Shown here piece by piece: positions 33,775 through 42,518 of a stretch of 45,743 bases of DNA (the stretch's first letter is position 1; the number at the start of each line of letters is the position of its first letter). The translations under genes and the position numbers were made by a program. Source of the DNA: Candidatus Omnitrophota bacterium. Its GTDB lineage: Bacteria > Omnitrophota > Gorgyraeia > Gygaellales > Profunditerraquicolaceae. The DNA is taken from positions 1 through 45,743 of the forward strand of contig JADHWA010000004.1 of the NCBI GenBank assembly GCA_016783715.1. Direction: 5' to 3'. A model generated the notes under the pieces. That model worked only from the letters and a program-made list of their open reading frames with translations, did no database searches and had not been told where the DNA came from.

Positions 33775-34800
33775 ATGGAATTACCTTTCTTAAAAAATCG
33801 CCCTCCAAGAGATAGCTATTCGGTCGGATTAGATATAGGTACTTCTGGTGTTAAGGCGGCAAAACTTAAGTTTTCCGAAGGGGCAGTAGAGCTGGTTGAT
33901 TTTCGCATTGAGCCGGTCTCAGGAGGTTTGCCTTCAGCAGTCAAGAAGATTGCTGAGGCACTCGGTATCAAACAGGTAAATTTGTCGGCTTCCGGGACAT
34001 CAGGCCTGCTTAGATACGTTGACTTTCCGAAGATGAGTAAGGCTGAGCTCTCTGGGGCGCTCAAGTTCGAGGCAGATAAACATATCCCATTTCCTATAAA
34101 TGAGGTTAATCTGGATAGCCATATCCTGAAGCAGGATGTTGCCTCCGGTAAGATGAAGGTGCTTCTGGCTGCGGTAAAGAAGGATTTCGTCGGGCAGCAG
34201 CTAAAGATAGTAAAGGATAATACCCAGGCCACAGTCAATCTCTTTGACCTGGATTCCGTGGCCATAATCAATGCCTTTAATTTTAATTATTCGACTGATA
34301 GTAAAGAGGCATCTGGAACTCCCGTTGCCTTATTGAATATCGGTGCATATGTGGCTAATTTGAACATCTTAGAGCATGGAGTGCCGGTTTTAAGCCGCGA
34401 CTTACGTATAGCCGGGAATGATTTTACGCAGAAGATATCGGATATATTGGGTGTTGAGTTTAGTCAGGCTGAGGGATTAAAGATTAACCCCCAAGAGGAC
34501 AAAATAGACAAAATTACCATGGCGGTGGATTCGGTTTTGGCGAATCTATCTGCTGAAGTCAGGACATCCTTTGATTACTATGAATCACAGGGTGCTTCAT
34601 CTGTCTCTAAGGTCTTCTTAAGCGGAGGAGGGAGCAATTTTGCTCCTTTGCCGGAAAAGCTCTCAGGGCTCCTGGGGATTCAGGCAGAGCTCTGGGATCC
34701 GGTTATACGGATCAAGCAGGCTCCAGGAGTCCGAGGGCGCCTTTCTAAGGGGGTCTCGGGTCAATTAGCGGTGGCGATAGGATTAGCGCTTAGGCGTTAG
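33775..34800 (+). CDS. pilM: Type IV pilus inner-membrane platform protein PilM
   Basis: PilM is the cytoplasmic actin-like protein that binds the PilN N-terminus. At 341 aa, it has the ATPase phosphate motif YSVGLDIGTSGVKAAKLKF, second subdomain VALLNIGAYVANLNILEHGVPVLSRDL, and adenosine-side motif KVFLSGGGSNFAPLPEKLS. It begins 12 bases after the previous stop and its stop is directly followed by pilN. Confidence 0.93.
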   Translation: MELPFLKNRPPRDSYSVGLDIGTSGVKAAKLKFSEGAVELVDFRIEPVSGGLPSAVKKIAEALGIKQVNLSASGTSGLLRYVDFPKMSKAELSGALKFEADKHIPFPINEVNLDSHILKQDVASGKMKVLLAAVKKDFVGQQLKIVKDNTQATVNLFDLDSVAIINAFNFNYSTDSKEASGTPVALLNIGAYVANLNILEHGVPVLSRDLRIAGNDFTQKISDILGVEFSQAEGLKINPQEDKIDKITMAVDSVLANLSAEVRTSFDYYESQGASSVSKVFLSGGGSNFAPLPEKLSGLLGIQAELWDPVIRIKQAPGVRGRLSKGVSGQLAVAIGLALRR

Positions 34801-34809
34801 GTGATACCT

Positions 34810-35400
34810 ATGATGATAGAAATCAACTTACTTCCAGACGAACTCAAAAAAAGTAAAACTCCTTCCGGGGGCCTGGGCAAGCCGGATGTAAAGACACTGC
34901 TTTATATTGTGCCGGTAGTTATCGGGATATTGCTGGTTACGCATATATTTCTGGCAGCAACCTCAGTTTTTAAGAATTTATCGCTGGCCTCGCTGAATAA
35001 AAAACTCTCCAGGCTGGACCCAGAGAAGAAGAAATTAGAAGGCTTCTTTAAGGAATACAGTGTAGCTTCCGCGGGCGCAAGTGCCGCAACTGAGTTGTTA
35101 GGCGGAAGGGTCGAGTGGGCTCAGGAATTAAACAGTATAAGCCGCGCCCTGCCGGCCGGAGTATGGCTTAACGAGTTATCCTTCCAAGACGGGATCCTGA
35201 CCCTTAGGGGCTCGGTGATCGCGGTAAACAAGGAAAAGGAAGAGGTATCGATAATCAACAAGTTTATCAGTAATCTGAAAAAAGATAAGGATTTCATTGC
35301 TGTCTTTCAGGGGCTGGAGTTATCTTCTGTAAACAGGCGGGCGATTCATAGCTTTGAGGTGAGTGATTTTATTCTCACCGGACGAGAAAAGACCAAATGA
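34810..35400 (+). CDS. pilN: Type IV pilus alignment protein PilN
   Basis: The N-terminal MMIEINLLPDELKKSK is the PilM-binding INLLP motif, followed by one transmembrane helix (IVPVVIGILLVTHIFLAATS), a coiled coil and a Fimbrial-assembly domain with ALPAGVWLNELSFQDGILTLRG. The track starts at GTG 34801, but ATG 34810 is preferred by the motif and by AGGTGAT at suitable spacing. It overlaps pilO by 4 nt. Confidence 0.92.
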   Translation: MMIEINLLPDELKKSKTPSGGLGKPDVKTLLYIVPVVIGILLVTHIFLAATSVFKNLSLASLNKKLSRLDPEKKKLEGFFKEYSVASAGASAATELLGGRVEWAQELNSISRALPAGVWLNELSFQDGILTLRGSVIAVNKEKEEVSIINKFISNLKKDKDFIAVFQGLELSSVNRRAIHSFEVSDFILTGREKTK

Positions 35401-35972
35401 AGATAAAAGAGATGATAAAACAGATTCAAGAGCTCAAGCTCGATAAGCAAAAGATCATATTGATCGTTGTTGTGACGCTGGTATTGGCTTACCTGGATTT
35501 TTCTTTTGTAATCGGAATGCAGTCAGGCAGCTTAAAACAGCTGAACCAGAAGATAAGTAAGGTTAAGAGCGATATCGATAATACCAAAAGAGAATTAATC
35601 AGGATGCAGCAGTTAGAGGGGGCCCCGGAGAAGGCTAAGCTGGTTACCAAGGAGTTTATAGCCGAAGAGGGAATCCCTATGTTGCTCAGTGAGATATCTA
35701 ATATATCAAATAAGGATAAAATTAAAATTACCCAGATAGAGCCTTTGAAGAATCCCGACCGAATCCCTGATTTACCGGGTGCGGCCAATTTATTGCCGGT
35801 TGCGATTGATTTAGAAATCACAGGAGGATATCATCAGCTGGGGGCCTTCTTGTCTGATTTAGAGAACTCTGCAAACTTTATCGCAGTCAATCAAATCAGT
35901 ATAATTTCGCAGGGGGATGATTATAATATACAGCGGATCAGCCTAAGATTGATCACATATGCCAGTGGATAA
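35397..35972 (+). CDS. pilO: Type IV pilus alignment protein PilO
   Basis: The 191-aa bitopic protein has a short cytosolic N-terminus, a transmembrane helix (IILIVVVTLVLAYLDFSFVIGM) and a coiled coil (LNQKISKVKSDIDNTKRELIRMQ). The periplasmic ferredoxin-like domain includes GGYHQLGAFLSDLENSANFIAV, a well-conserved PilO motif. It forms a heterodimer with PilN. It overlaps pilP by 14 nt. Confidence 0.91.
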   Translation: MKIKEMIKQIQELKLDKQKIILIVVVTLVLAYLDFSFVIGMQSGSLKQLNQKISKVKSDIDNTKRELIRMQQLEGAPEKAKLVTKEFIAEEGIPMLLSEISNISNKDKIKITQIEPLKNPDRIPDLPGAANLLPVAIDLEITGGYHQLGAFLSDLENSANFIAVNQISIISQGDDYNIQRISLRLITYASG

Positions 35973-36366
35973 AATTAAACCAATTCATGTCAGCGGATTC
36001 AGAGGGCAAATTTTGTTAGGAATATTTCTTTTTAGTTATATACTATTTGTGATAGCTGGAACTGTCTATGCAGAGAATGAAAGTCAGTTTAAGTATGATG
36101 CTGCAGGTAAACGAAATCCTTTTATACCTTTGATCACCCCTGACGGAAGGCTGCTTAATCTAGATACAGTAGTTACCGAGACCGGCCTGGTTTTAGAGGG
36201 GGTCATATTTGATCAACAGGGTGAGTCTTTCGCACTGATTAACGGGAAAGTTTTTAAGGTGGGCGATAGCGTAGATGATTATACGGTTTTAGATATCGAT
36301 AAAGGCAGAGTAAATTTATTAAAGGCTGGTCAGCTTTACGTCTTAGAGACCAAGAAGGGTGAATGA
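35959..36366 (+). CDS. pilP: Pilus assembly protein PilP-like
   Basis: The 135-aa exported protein has a membrane segment or signal (GIFLFSYILFVIAGTVYA). The following KYDAAGKRNPFIPLI is the PilP/GspC-like RNPF motif that binds the secretin N0 domain, and a small beta-sandwich follows (LEGVIFDQQGESFALINGKVFKVGDSV). No lipobox cysteine is visible, so unlike Pseudomonas PilP it is probably anchored by the helix. It lies before pilQ. Confidence 0.82.
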   Translation: MPVDKIKPIHVSGFRGQILLGIFLFSYILFVIAGTVYAENESQFKYDAAGKRNPFIPLITPDGRLLNLDTVVTETGLVLEGVIFDQQGESFALINGKVFKVGDSVDDYTVLDIDKGRVNLLKAGQLYVLETKKGE

Positions 36367-36540
36367 CCCCGCACCCAGCTTTGTATCGGTAAGCTATACG
36401 AAGGCTGGGTGCGGGGGAATTTGTCCCCCCTGTATTATTGTACAATACAAAGGGGGGATTAATTCGCAGACGCTGGAAATTAAATTAGTAATGCGGCTAT
36501 CCTTGACATCGTAGATGTCAAGGATCTGCTCATTAAAGGA
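36367..36540 (+). repeat. Intergenic repeat family B, copy B3 (pilP-pilQ)
   Basis: The copy begins immediately after the pilP TGA. A first long stem (CCCCGCACCCAGC with its complement, 36367-36416, extended by CTTTGTAT/ATACGAAG) is followed by the spacer gaatttgt, as in B1. A second stem CCCCCCTGTATT/AATACAAAGGGGGG (36425-36457) precedes the fixed word ATTAATTCGCAGACGCTGG. A 10-bp perfect stem CCTTGACATC-gta-GATGTCAAGG (36501-36523) and CTGCTCATTAAAGGAGG end the element at the pilQ Shine-Dalgarno. Confidence 0.8.
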
Positions 36541-36546
36541 GGGGAA

Positions 36547-38289
36547 GTGAAGCAGATTAGAATCCCAACACTTTTGAGAATATTTTTTATTTCGCTCTTG
36601 ATTTATTTTTTCTCAACCTCGGGCGCAGCCTACCTTGACGATGCCTCGGCTCTCTCGGAGGAGCCGCAAACTACTGATCAACAAACAGCTAAGGGAGAAC
36701 CGGTACGCACCAATCTATTGCCGGATCAGCTGGTTAGTGATACTCCGGTTGATGACCAGCAGGTAGATGAGCTACCGGATCTGGATATATCAGTTAGTCA
36801 GCAATCAGTGCCGGAAGTAGAAGTTCAAGTCGCCTCAATCAAAAAAAGCGATGCTTCTACGGATCCCGGGAATGTGACTCTGGATTTTAAGGATGCCGAT
36901 ATCCGTAACGTCTTGAGGTTGATATCTTACAAGGCACGGGTGAACATCGTGGCAACCCCGGAGGTACTTGGAAATGTTACCATCAGGCTATTTGATGTCC
37001 CCTGGGAGAAGGCCTTAAATACCATAGTCACCGCATACGGTTATGGATATGAGTGGCTTAATAATAAGGTGATCATGGTATCTACTTTAGAGAAATTAGC
37101 TGAGCAGCGCCTGGCCCAGGACGCAGCAGCCGCCAACGAACCTCTGGATACCCAGACTTTCAGATTGAATTACTCAAGGAGCGAAGATATTATGAAGTCG
37201 ATCGAGACTTTGGTCTCCCCGCGCGGAAAAATTACCCTTGAATCCCGCACTAATACTCTGATCGTTAGAGAAACAAAGACCAATCTTATAAGGATCGGCG
37301 AAATCATAAAGTCCCTGGATAAGATGACTCCTCAGGTGATGATCGAGGCCAAGATCATAGAGACTACGCTCGGAGATACAGAGAACTTAGGCATAGACTG
37401 GACTATAGAGGTAGCCTTGAGTGGTTCTGCGCGGCCAACCTCATTTCCTTTTCAGACTGATGCTTATAAGGGTACCGGGAATAAGATGTTTCCATACATG
37501 GAGTCGCCGGATCATATGGAGACGACCACAACTACCACTCAGAGCGAAACAGGAGTTGTCTTAAGCACAACTACAACTCAGGAAGTTTTCAACACTCTGG
37601 TTCGAGGTTTTCCTGCAGTGGCAGCCAACGCCTTCACCTACGGCACTCTGGATTTTTCACAGTTTCAGACGGTCTTAGAGATCTTAAAGAAAAGAACCGA
37701 TACCAAGGTGCTTTCAAATCCGCGGATTACAACCCTTAATAATCAGCAAGCTGAGATCCTGGTTGGCTCTATCGTCCCGATACCGAATTATGAATATAGT
37801 AAAGATACCGGGACCAGGGTAGTCTCCGGCTATACGGATCAGAAGATCGGGATTGGCCTGACGGTAACCCCTAACATTAACGAAGAGGATTATGTTACCT
37901 TGATTGTTGAGCCGACTATCGATCAGATTACCGGATTCACCGGGCCGAATAATGAGAGACCGATAATATCCACCCGTAACGCCCAGACCAATGTGATGAT
38001 TAAAGACGGCGAGACCCTGGTAATCGGAGGGTTGATCGCCGAGAAAAAGATAGAGTTCGAGAAGAAAGTTCCCATTTTGGGTGATATACCGATAATCAAA
38101 TATTTATTTAGCAAGAAAGAGCATAGTATCGACAGGACAGAACTCTTGATATTTATAACCCCTTATATCATCAGAGACTCTACGATCGGCTCGCCTACTG
38201 CAATTGCTCGACTCCAGCAGCAGTTTAGTGATGCCATCCTCCAGCAGTCAGGAATCATAGATGATAGGAAGAGAGAAAAAAAAGAATAG
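36547..38289 (+). CDS. pilQ: Type IV pilus secretin PilQ
   Basis: PilQ is the outer-membrane channel through which the pilus exits. At 580 aa, it has a signal peptide (FFISLLIYFFSTSGAAY), an acidic Gln-rich linker and an STN/N0 domain (VTLDFKDADIRNVLRLISYKARVNI). One N1 domain follows (TFRLNYSRSEDIMKSIETLVSP). The secretin barrel includes VLSNPRITTLNNQQAEILVG, IGIGLTVTPNINEEDYV and the terminal VPILGDIPIIKYLF. No AMIN domain is visible. The start codon is GTG with AAAGGAGG upstream. PilB, PilC and PilT are not in the window. Confidence 0.94.
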   Translation: MKQIRIPTLLRIFFISLLIYFFSTSGAAYLDDASALSEEPQTTDQQTAKGEPVRTNLLPDQLVSDTPVDDQQVDELPDLDISVSQQSVPEVEVQVASIKKSDASTDPGNVTLDFKDADIRNVLRLISYKARVNIVATPEVLGNVTIRLFDVPWEKALNTIVTAYGYGYEWLNNKVIMVSTLEKLAEQRLAQDAAAANEPLDTQTFRLNYSRSEDIMKSIETLVSPRGKITLESRTNTLIVRETKTNLIRIGEIIKSLDKMTPQVMIEAKIIETTLGDTENLGIDWTIEVALSGSARPTSFPFQTDAYKGTGNKMFPYMESPDHMETTTTTTQSETGVVLSTTTTQEVFNTLVRGFPAVAANAFTYGTLDFSQFQTVLEILKKRTDTKVLSNPRITTLNNQQAEILVGSIVPIPNYEYSKDTGTRVVSGYTDQKIGIGLTVTPNINEEDYVTLIVEPTIDQITGFTGPNNERPIISTRNAQTNVMIKDGETLVIGGLIAEKKIEFEKKVPILGDIPIIKYLFSKKEHSIDRTELLIFITPYIIRDSTIGSPTAIARLQQQFSDAILQQSGIIDDRKREKKE

Positions 38290-38294
38290 ATTTC

Positions 38295-38603
38295 ATGTCC
38301 TATAGATTAAAAATTGAATTTTCTAAAAGAGAACAGATGAGATATATCTCTCATCTGGACCTGATGCGCCTATTCATGCGAGCCCTTCGCCGGGGCGGCC
38401 TGCCGATCAAGATGACCGAAGGGTTTAACCCACACCCAAAATTAAGTATCAAAAGAGCGTTGAAGTTAGGATTAGAGAGCGATAATGAGGAAGCGGTATT
38501 CGTATTAGAAGATTTTATTAGTCCGCTTGAATTCCAAGATAAATTACAGGCAGAACTGCCGGAAGGAATAAAAATAAATTATGTCAAAAGAGATTTTAAT
38601 TAA
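38295..38603 (+). CDS. DUF2344 (TIGR03936) protein, half length
   Basis: The 102-aa protein has MSYRLKIEFSKREQMRYISHLDLMRLFMRALRRGGLPIKMTEGFNPHPKLSI, which is the exact N-terminus of the TIGR03936 radical-SAM-linked family. The family is normally about 200 residues and is adjacent or fused to a radical SAM enzyme. Here the frame stops after INYVKRDFN and rng begins 23 bases before that stop. The C-terminal half is missing and no radical SAM gene is nearby. It may be a short functional form or a remnant. Confidence 0.7.
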   Translation: MSYRLKIEFSKREQMRYISHLDLMRLFMRALRRGGLPIKMTEGFNPHPKLSIKRALKLGLESDNEEAVFVLEDFISPLEFQDKLQAELPEGIKINYVKRDFN

Positions 38604-40026
38604 TATCGAGTCACAGGAGAAGCGGGTTGCAGTAGTATCAGATGGGACGTTGGATGAATTTTATATTGAGCGTCCGCAGGATAAGACTATTGTCGGGAAT
38701 ATCTACAAAGGAAAAATTGAGGCAATTCTTCCGTCGATTGGTGCGGCATTTGTGGATATTGGGTTGCCTAAAAAGGGTTTTTTGTATATGTCTGAGATAG
38801 AGACAGCATTTGAATCTGTGGATATATCAAAAAAGGCTCCAGCAAGAAAAGTAGGTAAAGGGGAAGAGGTTTTAGTTCAGGTTGTAAAGGAGTCATTCGG
38901 GACTAAGGGGCCGCGGTTATCAGCGCATATCGGCCTGCCGGGTAGATACCTTGTACTTATGCCGCAGGAGGCTCAGCGCGGGATCTCCCGTCGGATCGAA
39001 GATGAAGAGGAGAGAAAGCGACTGAAGGCAATCCTCAGAGAGCTGAAAATGCCGGCCAATATTGGTTTAATCGTTAGAACTGCGGCGGTGGGTAAATCCC
39101 GTCAGGAACTGCAGCGTGATGCCCTCTTCCTAATGAAACTCTGGAGTAGGATAGAGAAGACCCTGAGGAAGCGAAAAGCACCCAGTATGATCTATGAGGA
39201 GTATGATCTGACTCTGCGAGTGGTAAGAGATTCCTTTACCGACGATGTCACTAAGCTCTATGTCGACTCTAAGGCTGAATATTACAGGATTGTGCGATTT
39301 ATGAGGACTTTCCTGAGTTATCTTTCCAGTAGAGTTGAATTCTACCGGGGTGCTAATCTTTTTGAGGAGAAGGATATTGAGCGGCGGATCAGTAAGATCT
39401 TTGATAGTAAGGTCTTCATGAAATCCAAGGCTTATATTGTTATAGAGCAGACAGAAGGTCTGGTGGTAATAGATGTCAATAGCGGCGGATTCCGGAAGAA
39501 GGTAGGTCAGGAGGAGGCAGCTTTCAAGGTTAATTGCGAGGCCGCTGTTGAGATCGTCCATCAACTCGAACTTCGTGATCTGGGCGGGATAATCGTTATT
39601 GACTTTATTGATATGGAGCGGCAGTCTCATCGCAGAGAAGTGCTGAATATCCTCAAAAAACACTTAAGTTGTGACCGGGCAAAATACGATATACTGGGGA
39701 TCTCGAAGTTTGGCGTGGTCGAGATGACCAGGGAGCGAATCCATAATACCGTTCAGAGCCTATCATTCCAGACCTGCCCATATTGTCATGGTAAGGGGAG
39801 GGTGCGCTCAGCGTTGACGATGGCGATTGTAGTTCTAAAGGAGCTTAGGAGATTCCTGTTAAATAACCGCTCAACCAGAGCTGTTTCATTGGCAGTAAAC
39901 CCATCCGTAGCCGATGAGATCTCCAAGGATAAGGGGGGTCTCAGGAATATCGAACGGCAGTTCAGGGTCAGGATTAATCTAGCTCCTTCAGCTGATACAC
40001 ACATCGAAGAATTCAAGATCACCTAA
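38581..40026 (+). CDS. rng: Ribonuclease G
   Basis: The 481-aa enzyme of the RNase E/G family has an S1 domain (NIYKGKIEAILPSIGAAFVDIGLPKKGFLY), the catalytic core with Mg-binding Asp in VIDVNSGGF (D298) and IVIDFIDM (D341), and a Zn-link CPYCHGKG (C399, C402). It lacks the long RNase E C-terminal scaffold, hence RNase G. It processes rRNA ends and degrades mRNA. The overlap with the DUF2344 gene is the usual arrangement in related genomes. Confidence 0.93.
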   Translation: MSKEILINIESQEKRVAVVSDGTLDEFYIERPQDKTIVGNIYKGKIEAILPSIGAAFVDIGLPKKGFLYMSEIETAFESVDISKKAPARKVGKGEEVLVQVVKESFGTKGPRLSAHIGLPGRYLVLMPQEAQRGISRRIEDEEERKRLKAILRELKMPANIGLIVRTAAVGKSRQELQRDALFLMKLWSRIEKTLRKRKAPSMIYEEYDLTLRVVRDSFTDDVTKLYVDSKAEYYRIVRFMRTFLSYLSSRVEFYRGANLFEEKDIERRISKIFDSKVFMKSKAYIVIEQTEGLVVIDVNSGGFRKKVGQEEAAFKVNCEAAVEIVHQLELRDLGGIIVIDFIDMERQSHRREVLNILKKHLSCDRAKYDILGISKFGVVEMTRERIHNTVQSLSFQTCPYCHGKGRVRSALTMAIVVLKELRRFLLNNRSTRAVSLAVNPSVADEISKDKGGLRNIERQFRVRINLAPSADTHIEEFKIT

Positions 40027-40027
40027 T

Positions 40028-40057
40028 GCCTTCGCCCACTTGGCGGAGCCATTTTCT
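40028..40057 (+). terminator. Possible terminator after rng
   Basis: GCCTTCGCC-CACTT-GGCGGAGCC forms a 9-bp stem with one mismatch and one GU pair, followed by ATTTTCTT. It separates rng from the ribosomal-protein operon. Confidence 0.45.
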
Positions 40058-40060
40058 TAC

Positions 40061-40089
40061 TTGACCTCCCTCTCTAAATGTGCTAACAT
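40061..40089 (+). promoter_or_regulatory. Promoter of rplU-obg-proBA operon
   Basis: TTGACC (40061-40066), 17 bp and TAACAT (40084-40089). The roughly 80-nt leader has no clear conserved structure. The Shine-Dalgarno AAGGAG lies upstream of ATG 40179. Confidence 0.65.
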
Positions 40090-40178
40090 ACTCCCTTCGA
40101 ATATCTTAAGGAACCTGCCTGATTATAAAAGAGGATAGAGGTGGATAACCCGAAAAATAACTTTAAGGAGCGAGGAAA

Positions 40179-40493
40179 ATGTATGCAATAATTGAAGTTG
40201 GAGCAAAACAGTACCAGGTAAAAAAGGGCGATATTGTAGAGGTCGAGAAGCAGGATATCCAGGAAGGCAAGGATATCAGCCTGGATAGAGTTCTTCTGGT
40301 GTACAAGGATAAGAAGCTGGATATCGGCACCCCCTACCTAAAGAGCGTTCATGTAAAAGCCGAAGTCCTAAAGCAAATCAAAGGCCGCAAGGCGATCTCT
40401 TTTAAGTACCGTAAGCGCAAATCTTCGCATTGGACTAAGGGGCACAGGCAGAAGCTGACCCGTCTGAAGATTAAAGAGATAAGCTTAGCATAG
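40179..40493 (+). CDS. rplU: 50S ribosomal protein L21
   Basis: The 104-aa L21 has MYAIIEVGAKQYQVKKGDIVEVEK, the L21 start signature, and KAISFKYRKRKSSHWTKGHRQKLTRLKIKEI at the end, which is the L21 C-terminal motif. The full gene is intact. The usual next gene, rpmA (L27), is absent: the obg ATG begins 7 bases after the rplU stop. Confidence 0.97.
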   Translation: MYAIIEVGAKQYQVKKGDIVEVEKQDIQEGKDISLDRVLLVYKDKKLDIGTPYLKSVHVKAEVLKQIKGRKAISFKYRKRKSSHWTKGHRQKLTRLKIKEISLA

Positions 40494-40499
40494 ACGGTC

Positions 40500-41453
40500 A
40501 TGTTCATTGATAGTGTAAGAATATCTGTGCGTGCCGGTAATGGCGGAAGAGGCTGTCGGAGTTTTTATCGCGACAAATACAATCGTGTGGGGACCCCTAA
40601 CGGTGGCGACGGAGGCAGAGGCGCTGATGTAATTATCAGGGCAGACAGAAACCTGCAGACCTTACTGGATTTTCGCTATAACCGTCATTTTAACGGTAAG
40701 CATGGCGGTCACGGAGGGGGGAAGAAGAAAAAAGGGGGGAGTGCCGCACCCCTTGTAATGCGAGTTCCCTGCGGTACCCTGATTAAGGATTACCAGAGCA
40801 ATTGTCTGCTTAGGGATCTGCAGGCAGACCTTGAGGAAATTGTTGTTGCCAAGGGTGGAGCCGGCGGAAGAGGAAATTTCAGGCGCCAGGAAGCCACTGA
40901 CGGCGTAGCCGGAGAGGCCAAAGAGATACTCCTTGATTTAAAAGTCATCGCTGATGTCGGGGTGGTTGGCTTCCCAAACTCAGGTAAATCCACGCTGATT
41001 TCAAATATATCGAATGCCCGGTCGAAGGTCGCAGCATACCCCTTCACCACAAAATTCCCGGTTCTAGGCGTCGTCGGTTCAATGGATGAGGCCTTTGTGA
41101 TTGCAGATATCCCCGGTATTATCGAGGGGGCCTCAAGGGGCCGAGGCCTGGGGGATAAGTTCTTAAGGCATATTGAGCGCACAAAGGTATTGATACATAT
41201 ACTGGATATTTCAGGTTCGCAAGGTAGGGATCCGCTCGATGACTATAAAAAGATTAACAACGAACTAAAAAATTACGGCGGAGAGGTACATAAGAAGCCC
41301 CAGGTGATCGTCGCCAATAAGATGGATTTAGAAGGGGCAGAAGTGCACCTGCTTCGTTTTAAGCAGGCTCTAAAAAAAAAGATATACCCGATATCGGCGT
41401 TAAAGTTACAAGGACTGGAGGAGTTAATTGAAGCAGTCAGGAAGAAAATCTAA
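40500..41453 (+). CDS. obg: Ribosome-associated GTPase Obg
   Basis: Obg/CgtA is a GTPase required for 50S maturation and stress response. At 317 aa it has the Gly-rich Obg domain (VRAGNGGRGCRSFYRDKYNRVGTPNGGDGGRGADV) and a G domain with GFPNSGKST (about residues 157-165), DIPGIIEGASRGRGLG and NKMDL. It lacks the C-terminal OCT domain of Bacillus and is close to the minimal length. It overlaps the proB start by 26 nt. Confidence 0.95.
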   Translation: MFIDSVRISVRAGNGGRGCRSFYRDKYNRVGTPNGGDGGRGADVIIRADRNLQTLLDFRYNRHFNGKHGGHGGGKKKKGGSAAPLVMRVPCGTLIKDYQSNCLLRDLQADLEEIVVAKGGAGGRGNFRRQEATDGVAGEAKEILLDLKVIADVGVVGFPNSGKSTLISNISNARSKVAAYPFTTKFPVLGVVGSMDEAFVIADIPGIIEGASRGRGLGDKFLRHIERTKVLIHILDISGSQGRDPLDDYKKINNELKNYGGEVHKKPQVIVANKMDLEGAEVHLLRFKQALKKKIYPISALKLQGLEELIEAVRKKI

Positions 41454-42498
41454 AAGGGTTGTAATTAAGATCGGCAGCAGCGTGTTCTATTCCGGGAAGA
41501 ACTTAAAAATAGGGAATATCTTTGAGATTATCTCCGGGATCAGCGCATTGGGCCAGCTCTACGATACGGAAGTTGTAGTGGTCTCCTCCGGAGCGATAGC
41601 CTTAGGGATGAATATTATGGGTTTAAAGGCACGTCCGGGAGACCTGACTACTCTTCAGGCTGCCGCAGCATTGGGTCAGAACGAGTTGATGGATAAATAC
41701 AGCGAGTTTTTTAAGAAGTTTAAGTTGAAATGCGCGCAGATCCTTCTGACCTGGGATGACTTTTCAAACCGCAGGCGTTATCTGAATGCCAGGAATACGC
41801 TGGTTAAGCTCCTTGAGTTGGGTGTGGTTCCAATCGTAAATGAAAATGACACCGTTTCTACCGAAGAGATAAAGTTCGGTGATAATGATAAACTTTCAGC
41901 ACTAGTTGCAGGCTTAGTTAATGCCGATCTCTTAGTTATCCTCTCTGATGTCGAGGGGCTGCTTGATAAGGATAAGAGATTAGTTAGAGTGGTATCTGAG
42001 ATCAATACACAGATAAAAGAGATGGCATCTCCATCCGGCAGAAAGACATCTGTCGGCGGGATGGTTACAAAAATTGAAGCCGCAAAGATAGCTATGGATT
42101 CCGGCATTCGCTGTGTAATTACCAATGCCAGGACTAAGGCTATAATCCTTTCGGTAGTCAGAGAGCCTGAGCAGAACAAGGCAGGAACCCTCTTTCTGCC
42201 AAAAAAATTCTTGAAGGCGCGTCATCACTGGATTGCCTTTGGTACAAAACCCAAAGGAAGAATTATAGTAGACAAAGGGGCAAAAACAGCACTGCTGGCC
42301 AAAAAGAGCCTACTCTGTGTAGGAATATTAGGGGTCAGCGGCAATTTTGATGCAGGAGAGATTATCAGTATCACAGGAGTTGATAATCATGAGTTCGGCA
42401 GAGGCAAGTGCGTGTTATCCAGTAAAGATTTAGAAAAAATAAAGGGTTGCCGCTACGAAAAAGAGATAGTTCATAGAGACAATATAGTCATATTGTAA
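41428..42498 (+). CDS. proB: Glutamate 5-kinase
   Basis: The enzyme phosphorylates glutamate in the first step of proline synthesis. At 356 aa it has a kinase domain with VVIKIGSSVFYS, VVSSGAIALGMNIMG, ALGQNELMDKYSEFF, NENDTVST and LSDVEGLLDKD. The C-terminal PUA domain includes KGRIIVDKGAKTALL. The TTG start at 41428 follows GGAGG at good spacing. The overlap with obg suggests coupling. It is followed by proA, the next pathway enzyme. Confidence 0.95.
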   Translation: MKQSGRKSKRVVIKIGSSVFYSGKNLKIGNIFEIISGISALGQLYDTEVVVVSSGAIALGMNIMGLKARPGDLTTLQAAAALGQNELMDKYSEFFKKFKLKCAQILLTWDDFSNRRRYLNARNTLVKLLELGVVPIVNENDTVSTEEIKFGDNDKLSALVAGLVNADLLVILSDVEGLLDKDKRLVRVVSEINTQIKEMASPSGRKTSVGGMVTKIEAAKIAMDSGIRCVITNARTKAIILSVVREPEQNKAGTLFLPKKFLKARHHWIAFGTKPKGRIIVDKGAKTALLAKKSLLCVGILGVSGNFDAGEIISITGVDNHEFGRGKCVLSSKDLEKIKGCRYEKEIVHRDNIVIL

Positions 42499-42518
42499 AG
42501 GCAACGGTCTAAAAAAAG

